From JANNSW01 sp031431235 (GTDB lineage Bacteria; Pseudomonadota; Alphaproteobacteria; Rhizobiales; Hyphomicrobiaceae), in NCBI GenBank assembly GCA_031431235.1, contig JANPDA010000051.1, positions 1-13,138 on the forward strand: a DNA stretch of 13,138 nt, written 5' to 3'. Below the pieces are notes generated by a model, which was given only the letters and a program-made list of their open reading frames with translations, was not told the origin of the DNA and ran no database searches. Both the position numbers and the translations under genes were made by a program. Positions 7,799-12,270 of the stretch are shown in pieces (position 1 is the stretch's first letter; each line of letters opens with the position of its first letter).

Positions 7799-8209
7799 GC
7801 GATCGGCGACCTCGTCGAGCCGCCAGCGGGCGTAGGAGCTGACGCTCCCGATATCGGTGAAGATCTGCTGCAGCGCGAACTCGACGGCATCGATCTGGCG
7901 GGTTGCGGCGGCCTGCAGCGCGCCGATCGCTGCCGTGCGGCTGATCTCGGCATCGACTGTCTCGCTGATTTTCAACCAATGGCGCCGGGACGGATTTGGA
8001 TCTTGCGAAGGCGAACGGCGGGTGCTTGCAACCGGCTCGCAGGTTGTTGGCAGCTCATCGGCCGCAGGCTTGCGGGTGCGGGCGGGCAGGCACGGGAGCA
8101 CGACGGTCACGATATAGGCCAGCAGCATCCCGCCTGTCAGCAGGATTGCAAAGCTCACCACGTCGGGGCCGAGCAAGTCGACCATCGCCCAGAAGGTCTC
8201 GGCGGTCAT
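7766..8209 (-). CDS. Hypothetical single-pass membrane protein
   Basis: I do not recognise this 147-residue protein. It has one strongly hydrophobic span near residues 16-39 (VVSFAILLTGGMLLAYIVTV), followed by a basic, proline-rich linker (about 41-75, including PARTRKPAADE) and a C-terminal part predicted to be helical (about 78-135) with many Ala, Ile and charged residues. The topology is probably a short outside N-terminus with the C-terminal domain in the cytoplasm, by the positive-inside rule. The ATG at 8209 is preceded by AGAGG 5-6 nt upstream, which supports it being a real gene. Codon use is GC-rich like its neighbours. It is convergent with the phosphoesterase (33-bp overlap) and sits just downstream, in its own direction, of the AT-rich island, which may hold its promoter. 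Confidence 0.65.
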   Translation of the reverse strand: MTAETFWAMVDLLGPDVVSFAILLTGGMLLAYIVTVVLPCLPARTRKPAADELPTTCEPVASTRRSPSQDPNPSRRHWLKISETVDAEISRTAAIGALQAAATRQIDAVEFALQQIFTDIGSVSSYARWRLDEVADRSFAGPMQTAA

Positions 8210-8362
8210 GCAATCCTCTGTTCAGGCGACATGTGGTGGATCCTGTTGCCGTGGGGAAGGCGGTCGCGATGATCGCCCCGTATGTTTAATGAGTTATTTA
8301 CTCCAGTATTGCCACAATATCAGAGCGATGAATCGATTTAACATATAGAAATAGGATTTTAA

Positions 8363-8479
8363 ATGGAGAATTATTGTTTAGTAGTGAATCGTTGTTTGAT
8401 CGACGCCCACAACGCATCAGGGGCACACGCCGGTTCCCCGGTCGGTGCCCCCATGCGACGAGTCCCTGTCGACTCCTGA
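8363..8479 (+). CDS. Possible small ORF (38 residues), unrecognised
   Basis: An ATG at 8363 opens 38 codons ending in TGA at 8477-8479. AGGA at 8353-8356 lies 6 nt before the ATG, an ideal Shine-Dalgarno placement. The peptide begins MENYCLVVNRCLIDAHNASG and ends in an Arg-, Val- and Pro-containing tail (MRRVPVDS). It has two cysteines (5 and 11), no membrane span and no signal peptide. The 5' third is AT-rich and the rest reads through the GC-rich stem-loop region, which argues against a normal coding history for the second half. I know no family for it. It could be a real small protein, a leader peptide, or chance. Confidence is low and rests on the Shine-Dalgarno and the otherwise unexplained location. 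Confidence 0.28.
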   Translation: MENYCLVVNRCLIDAHNASGAHAGSPVGAPMRRVPVDS

Positions 8480-8524
8480 GTGGCCGTCTGGTGCGGCCTG
8501 TCTTGCCCCGGACTATGCCGGCAA
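8386..8524. other. Row of stem-loops, possible structured RNA or leader
   Basis: Four hairpins follow one another. First, GA-AT-CGTTGT (8386-8395) pairs with ACAACG-CA-TC (8409-8418). Second, and strongest, GGGGCAC (8420-8426) pairs with GTGCCCC (8445-8451), and CCGG (8430-8433) with CCGG (8438-8441) inside it, giving 12 of 14 paired positions around a TTCC loop. Third, GAGTC (8460-8464) pairs with GACTC (8471-8475). Fourth, TTGC and CGG pair with CCG and GCAA (about 8503-8524) with a 2-nt bulge. No T-run follows any of them on either strand, so simple intrinsic terminators are unlikely. The structure could be a small RNA, the 3' end of the gluQ transcript, or a leader. Strand cannot be assigned because the pairing is nearly symmetric. 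Confidence 0.4.
8420..8451. repeat. Strong imperfect inverted repeat (14-bp arms, 12 paired)
   Basis: The arms run 8420-8433 and 8438-8451 around the 4-nt loop TTCC. Pairing is seven Watson-Crick pairs, two mismatches, one G-T pair, then four G-C pairs. It is the most stable hairpin in the gene-poor region. No T-tract follows on either strand. Confidence 0.75.
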
Positions 8525-8552
8525 TAGTTTGAGTGCGCCCTAAGAAACCCGG

Positions 8553-9443
8553 TTAACCGAAAGATAATCCGCCGGTCGAGCCGATGCGCTCCCGTACCTG
8601 GAGCGGCGTCACGCCCGCGGCGCGCAGCGAGGCGAGGCTTTGATCGTTCAGGCTCTTGGAGAGCTTCAGTCCCGAGGGGCCCGGGATCAGCCCGTGGTGG
8701 TGATAGTGGGGCAGCGGCAGATCGAGCAATGCCTGCAGCAGCCGGTGCAGATCGGTCGCGGCTTCCAGATCCCGGCCCCGCACCACATGCGTGATGCCCT
8801 GGAGGGCATCGTCGGCGACGACCGACAAATGATAGCTGGTCGGCGCCTCCTTGCGCACGATCACGGCGTCGCCCCAGTGCTCGGGTCGCGTGATGACAAG
8901 ACCATCGGCGCCGCCGGGCGTGAATGTGGGATAGACCAGATCGATGCCACGGTTGCGAGCAACGTGAAGCGCCTTTGCCATGTCGAGGCGCAACGCCGGC
9001 TTGTCTCCGGCAGCGAGGCGTGCGGCGACGCTCGGGGCCGAGGCCCCGCGCCAGACGCCGGGATAGAGGGGGCTACCGTCCGGATCGTGCGCGCACGAGG
9101 CATCCGCTGCCGCGGCCTGCTCGATCTCCTTCCTCGTCGCAAAGCAGGGATAGAGGAGGCCGGTTGCCTCCAGCCGGGCCCAGGCGGCACGAAAGTCGTC
9201 GAGATGCTCAGACTGGCGGCGGACGGGCCTCTCCCAGTCGAGTCCGAGCCAGTGAAGGTCCTCGAAGATGCCGTGCACGTACTCCTCGCGGCAGCGCTCG
9301 CGGTCGATGTCCTCGATGCGCACGATCAGCCGGCCGCCCATCGAGCGTGCCAATTCGTGATTGAGGATGGCTGAACAGGCGTGCCCCAGATGCAGGCGCC
9401 CGGTCGGGCTCGGGGCAAATCGGAAAGTCGGCCGGAGCTGCAT
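8553..9443 (-). CDS. gluQ: Glutamyl-Q tRNA(Asp) synthetase GluQ
   Basis: GluQ is a truncated glutamyl-tRNA-synthetase paralogue that attaches glutamate to queuosine at the wobble position of tRNA(Asp). The 296-residue product holds only the catalytic domain, the usual size, with no anticodon-binding domain. It shows FAPSPTGRLHLGHA at the N-terminus (HIGH-type motif HLGH at 18-21), RIEDIDRER near 42-50 and the KMSKS-type KLSKS at 260-264. Two of the zinc-ligand positions of E. coli YadB are changed: the CxC site reads YPCFATRK and the usual Cys before the Arg is Trp (YPGVWRG). I start it at ATG 9443 (MQLRPTFRFA), 7 nt after the stop of the AHL-synthase gene; an upstream alternative at 9494 adds residues without family similarity. 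The pair is probably one leftward transcript. Confidence 0.93.
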   Translation of the reverse strand: MQLRPTFRFAPSPTGRLHLGHACSAILNHELARSMGGRLIVRIEDIDRERCREEYVHGIFEDLHWLGLDWERPVRRQSEHLDDFRAAWARLEATGLLYPCFATRKEIEQAAAADASCAHDPDGSPLYPGVWRGASAPSVAARLAAGDKPALRLDMAKALHVARNRGIDLVYPTFTPGGADGLVITRPEHWGDAVIVRKEAPTSYHLSVVADDALQGITHVVRGRDLEAATDLHRLLQALLDLPLPHYHHHGLIPGPSGLKLSKSLNDQSLASLRAAGVTPLQVRERIGSTGGLSFG

Positions 9444-9450
9444 CGCAACG

Positions 9451-10068
9451 TCAACGCCCGCCGGTGCCGAACCGGCGCAGCAGTGAGCTGCCATCGAGAT
9501 TGAGGCGCTGACGGCAGATGTCGAGAGAGGCTTGGCTCATGGCAATCACCGCGAGTTGCATCGGTTTGCCGTAGTAGTCCATCGGCCGGCCGATGAAGGT
9601 GACGCGAAAACCCAGGATGCGCAAGAGCACGAGCAGGCTCGGATCGGTCTCGGCGAACAACTCTGGCGTGGAGTGAGCGAGCGCATACTCACACATGGCA
9701 ACGAGGATGTGCGACGCCGGATTGACGACTTTGGAGCCACCACGGGTCGTGGCGGCAACGCAGAGTCGGCCGACACCGCGGATGCCGGGCCGGGCGGCTA
9801 TGGCCAGCAGCTTTTCCTCGGTACGGATGGCGGGGATCAGGCCGTCTGGCGACATCATCCGCGCATAGCCCGTGAGGTCAGCGCCTTCCAGCGCCAGGAA
9901 ATGCACGGCTTGCCCTTGCTCGTCCACCTGATCGCGCTCGCGTCCGTCGGGCTGAGCGAGCCAGTTCCAGCCCCGCTCCTCGACGAAGATCCGATGCCGC
10001 AAGCGAAAGGCCTCGTCGAGGAGCACGACATGTTGCCCCGCCTCCGCCGGCTCGATGATCCGAATCAC
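9451..10068 (-). CDS. Acyl-homoserine-lactone synthase, LuxI family
   Basis: This is a 205-residue protein of the LuxI/autoinducer-synthase family (GNAT fold), which makes acyl-homoserine lactone from S-adenosylmethionine and an acyl carrier. The conserved N-terminal residues are visible: Arg24 and Phe28 in FRLRHRIF, Trp34, the acidic pair Asp46/Asp49 in RERDQVDEQ, and Arg70 in TGYARMMSP. The E-x-x-R signature that follows normally reads E-S/C-S-R; here it is GVGR (98-101), so the Arg is kept and the Glu is not. I start at GTG 10068, giving MIRIIEP, which matches the family start and has AGGGA about 6 nt upstream. A TTG at 10116 would add 16 unrelated residues. No luxR gene lies in the window. 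gluQ follows after 7 nt. The family assignment is firm, but activity and product are unproven. Confidence 0.85.
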   Translation of the reverse strand: MIRIIEPAEAGQHVVLLDEAFRLRHRIFVEERGWNWLAQPDGRERDQVDEQGQAVHFLALEGADLTGYARMMSPDGLIPAIRTEEKLLAIAARPGIRGVGRLCVAATTRGGSKVVNPASHILVAMCEYALAHSTPELFAETDPSLLVLLRILGFRVTFIGRPMDYYGKPMQLAVIAMSQASLDICRQRLNLDGSSLLRRFGTGGR

Positions 10069-10182
10069 GTTCTGTCCCTGCCCCGTCCGATCGGCGTCGC
10101 CCGCCGCGACCGACAATAGCTCGCAATGGGGTTCACTTTCTCCTGCGACAGAGTAGCTTGGTTAGCGATTGGAGCAGGCAAG

Positions 10183-10839
10183 ATGGGAATGACGGCGGGA
10201 TCGGACCGGGGATTGATCGTGCATGCGGGCGATATCGCTGCGGGACTGCGTGCGTTGAAACGTCGTTGCCCGCTCATGCGCAAGGCGCACGGGCTTGCGG
10301 GCGATCCACCGTTGCGGCGCGAGCCGGGCGGGTTTGCGGGCCTGGCCGAGATCGTGGTCGGGCAGATGCTCTCGCTCGCTTCGGCGGATGCGATCTGGCG
10401 CCGGCTCACAGCGGCGGTCCGACCGTTCGAGCCAGCCGCGTTCTTGATGCTCGACGATGCGGCGCTGAAAGCCGCCGGACTTTCGGTTGCCAAGATCAAG
10501 ACGTTGCGCGGGATCGCGGAGGCCGAAATCGCGGGCTCGCTCGCATTCGCGCGACTCGAGAGCGTCGGAGCCGATGAAGCGCGCGCCATGTTGCTCGAGC
10601 GACCCGGCATCGGGCCCTGGAGTGCGGACATCTATCTGATGTTTTGTCTTGGCCATCGCGATGCGTTCGCGGCGGGCGATCTGGCGCTGCAGGTCGCGGC
10701 GGAGCGATTGATGGAGCTCGACGCGCGGCCCAATGCCAAAGCGCTCGAAGCCATCGCCGAGCGCTGGCGGCCCTGGCGCGGGGTCGCGGCGCGCCAGCTT
10801 TGGGCGTATTATCGGCTGGTGCGTGGGATGCGGATATGA
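10183..10839 (+). CDS. DNA-3-methyladenine glycosylase II (AlkA-type, HhH-GPD)
   Basis: This is a base-excision repair glycosylase of the HhH-GPD superfamily, AlkA/Mag1 type, which removes alkylated purines such as 3-methyladenine. The 218-residue protein lacks the N-terminal domain of E. coli AlkA and so resembles the short bacterial/Mag1 form. Visible landmarks are IVVGQMLSLASA (57-68, with the conserved Gln), the helix-hairpin-helix LLERPGIGPWSADIY (137-151), and the catalytic Asp166 in DAFAAGDLALQ. ATG 10183 has GGAG 8 nt upstream. An upstream in-frame ATG at 10126 would begin almost at the divergent gene and lacks family similarity. It is divergent from the AHL-synthase/gluQ unit across 114 bp. 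A perfect inverted repeat starts directly after its stop codon. Function is well supported; the precise lesion range is not. Confidence 0.9.
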   Translation: MGMTAGSDRGLIVHAGDIAAGLRALKRRCPLMRKAHGLAGDPPLRREPGGFAGLAEIVVGQMLSLASADAIWRRLTAAVRPFEPAAFLMLDDAALKAAGLSVAKIKTLRGIAEAEIAGSLAFARLESVGADEARAMLLERPGIGPWSADIYLMFCLGHRDAFAAGDLALQVAAERLMELDARPNAKALEAIAERWRPWRGVAARQLWAYYRLVRGMRI

Positions 10840-10901
10840 GGGCGACCTGCCAGTCCCCACCAGCAGCATCTCGGAGCATAGGGGCGACTGGCAGGTCGCC
10901 C
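10840..10901. repeat. Perfect 16-bp inverted repeat after the glycosylase stop
   Basis: The left arm GGGCGACCTGCCAGTC (10840-10855) is an exact reverse complement of the right arm GACTGGCAGGTCGCCC (10886-10901), with a 30-nt spacer. It starts one base after the TGA of the AlkA gene and ends 16 bp before the esterase ATG. No T-run follows on either strand, so it does not look like a classical intrinsic terminator. It may be a REP-like dispersed palindrome, a bidirectional RNA hairpin, or an operator for the esterase. No second copy was seen in the window. Confidence 0.9.
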
Positions 10902-10917
10902 GTGGGAGTCCCGGAGC

Positions 10918-11583
10918 ATGTCACGCGCACTCGATGGACCAAGACGGCCACCCGCACGCGGTGGCAAGGCCGACGCGCTCGTGGTGCTGCTGCACGGCTA
11001 TGGCGCGAGCGGGGACGACCTGATCGGCCTCGCCGACGAGTGGCGCCGGGTCCTGCCGGGGGCGGTATTCGTCGCGCCGCATGCGCCCGAGCGGCTGCCG
11101 TTTGCGGGTGCGGCCGGATACCAGTGGTTCGCGCTCTCCTCGATGTCGCCGGAGGAGATGGCGCGGGGCGTGGAACGGGCGGCGCCTGGGCTCGACGCCT
11201 TCATCGCGGCGGAGCTGAAGCGTCACGGGCTGGCGCCGAGCCGCCTCGCACTCGTCGGTTTCAGCCAGGGCACGATGATGGCGTTGCATCTGGGGCTTGC
11301 GATGAAGACCCCGCCCGCCGCCATTCTCGGCTACTCGGGCGTGATCGCCGTGCCGCCCACGTACGACGAGGCGCTGCGCGGCGCACGCCCTCCCGTCATG
11401 CTGATCCATGGCGAGGCCGACGAGGTGATCCCGGTCGATGCGCTGCACATGACTCGGGAGGCGCTGAACCAGGCGCTGGTGCCCGTCGAATGGCACGTCC
11501 GGCCGGGGCTGGGGCATGGGATCGACGCGGAGGGGCTGGCGTGGGGTGGGGGGTTCCTGGCGGAGACGTTGGGGAGGGGGTGA
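10918..11583 (+). CDS. Carboxylesterase/phospholipase family hydrolase (YpfH/EstB type)
   Basis: This is a 221-residue alpha/beta-hydrolase of the phospholipase/carboxylesterase (Abhydrolase_2) family, a cytoplasmic esterase of broad specificity. The N-terminal core LVVLLHGYGASGDDLIGLA (21-39) carries the oxyanion-hole HGYG. The nucleophile elbow is GFSQG with Ser116, the acid is Asp168 in HGEADEVIP, and the catalytic His is His200 in GLGHGID; the triad is complete and the length is normal. ATG 10918 fits the family start. GGGAG at 10904-10908 is 9 nt upstream, and a second GGAG lies almost against the ATG. The start region sits in the right flank of the inverted repeat at 10840-10901. The 3' end is very G-rich. 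It is convergent with the Uma2 gene, 18 bp away. Confidence 0.92.
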   Translation: MSRALDGPRRPPARGGKADALVVLLHGYGASGDDLIGLADEWRRVLPGAVFVAPHAPERLPFAGAAGYQWFALSSMSPEEMARGVERAAPGLDAFIAAELKRHGLAPSRLALVGFSQGTMMALHLGLAMKTPPAAILGYSGVIAVPPTYDEALRGARPPVMLIHGEADEVIPVDALHMTREALNQALVPVEWHVRPGLGHGIDAEGLAWGGGFLAETLGRG

Positions 11584-11601
11584 GCAGCGCCTCACGTCTT
11601 G

Positions 11602-12195
11602 CTACCCCGCCCCCTCCAGCACGTCGCGGTACACCTCGCCGAGCGGCATCTCGAACTCGATCGCGGGCAAACGGAGCAGGGCATCCATCGCCATGAGGGG
11701 CGGGGCGGAATGCCAGCCGTCGTCCTCTCGCGTGTAGATATCGATGAGTGCGGAATCGCGGGCGATCAGGACGAAATGCTGCAGGCTCGCCAGCCGCTGA
11801 TAGGCGACGCGTTTGATGGCCCGGTCCTTCGATTCGCTGCCCGGTGAGACCACCTCCATCAGCACCACCGGGTCATCGACCGAGGGCGCCTCGGGATCGA
11901 TCTTGCCGCAACGGACCATGATGTCGGGCAGGGCCGACAGATCATCGGACTCCTTGCGCAAGTAGAAACTCTCGCGATAGACGCGGCAAGGCATGCCTTT
12001 GCGCCGCAAGTGACTCGACAGAGCGAATGATACGTTGTCGATGATCAAGTGGTGCTTGTGGATCGCACCCACCATCCCCTTGATCAGCTGGCCGCCGATC
12101 AGCTCCCACTTCTCGTCCTCGGGCTTGTCGAGCAGCATCTCGTCGAAATCGGCGAGGGAGAGGCGCTGGCGTTTCAGGGCAGTGTCGGCGGGCAT
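11602..12195 (-). CDS. Uma2 family (DUF820) putative PD-(D/E)XK nuclease
   Basis: This is a 197-residue member of the Uma2/DUF820 family, which has a PD-(D/E)XK nuclease-like fold and is common as scattered single genes in cyanobacteria and some proteobacteria; its biological role is unclear. The family layout is visible: WELIGGQLIKG near residues 30-40, an early HKHHLIIDN segment at 46-54, the PDIMVRC strand with Asp91, then VVLMEVVSPGSESKDRAIKRVAYQRL (split here as 110-119 and 120-135) with Glu114, and the FVLIARD strand at 141-147. The candidate active-site acids are Asp91 and Glu114. ATG 12195 has GGAG 7 nt upstream. It is divergent from the proline-racemase-family gene across 75 bp, and a TAATAT box near 12225 on this strand could be its -10 element. 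Nothing ties it functionally to its neighbours. Confidence 0.85.
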   Translation of the reverse strand: MPADTALKRQRLSLADFDEMLLDKPEDEKWELIGGQLIKGMVGAIHKHHLIIDNVSFALSSHLRRKGMPCRVYRESFYLRKESDDLSALPDIMVRCGKIDPEAPSVDDPVVLMEVVSPGSESKDRAIKRVAYQRLASLQHFVLIARDSALIDIYTREDDGWHSAPPLMAMDALLRLPAIEFEMPLGEVYRDVLEGAG

Positions 12196-12270
12196 GGACG
12201 GGCTCCGGTCTGGTGCTCCATATTACAACAGATCGCCACATCTGCCTATCGAGCCGCGAAGGAAGCACAC

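Larger units (their letters stand above)
8210..8552. other. Gene-poor intergenic region with an AT-rich core
   Basis: This 343-bp stretch lies between the starts of the hypothetical membrane-protein gene (leftward) and the stop of gluQ (leftward). Its first 70 bp are GC-rich. Positions 8281-8400 contain only 34 G/C in 120 bases (28%), in sharp contrast to the rest of the window. From about 8400 it becomes GC-rich again and carries several stem-loops. Small inverted repeats in the AT-rich part are GAGT-N5-ACTC (8291-8303), TATTG-N3-CAATA (8307-8319) and CGAT-N2-ATCG (8326-8335). A possible 38-codon ORF is listed separately. No tRNA, 6S RNA or SRP RNA signature was recognised, and no clear sigma-70 promoter could be fixed on either strand. 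Confidence 0.8.

Noticed and set aside
8386..8524. Known RNA family (6S, SRP RNA, tmRNA)
   Set aside because: The conserved cores, such as the SRP GGAAG tetraloop region or a tRNA-like end, are not present.
8640..9374. Rightward 244-codon frame opposite gluQ
   Set aside because: It is an antisense shadow; gluQ on the minus strand carries HLGH and KLSKS motifs.
10069..10182. A lux box in the region upstream of the AHL-synthase gene
   Set aside because: Only a tiny CTG-N3-CAG palindrome was found at about 10145; nothing resembles an 18-20 bp lux-type dyad.
10644..11696. Rightward 350-codon frame across the AlkA end and the esterase
   Set aside because: It is Arg/Gly/Ala-rich and out of frame with both real genes, which have complete catalytic motifs.
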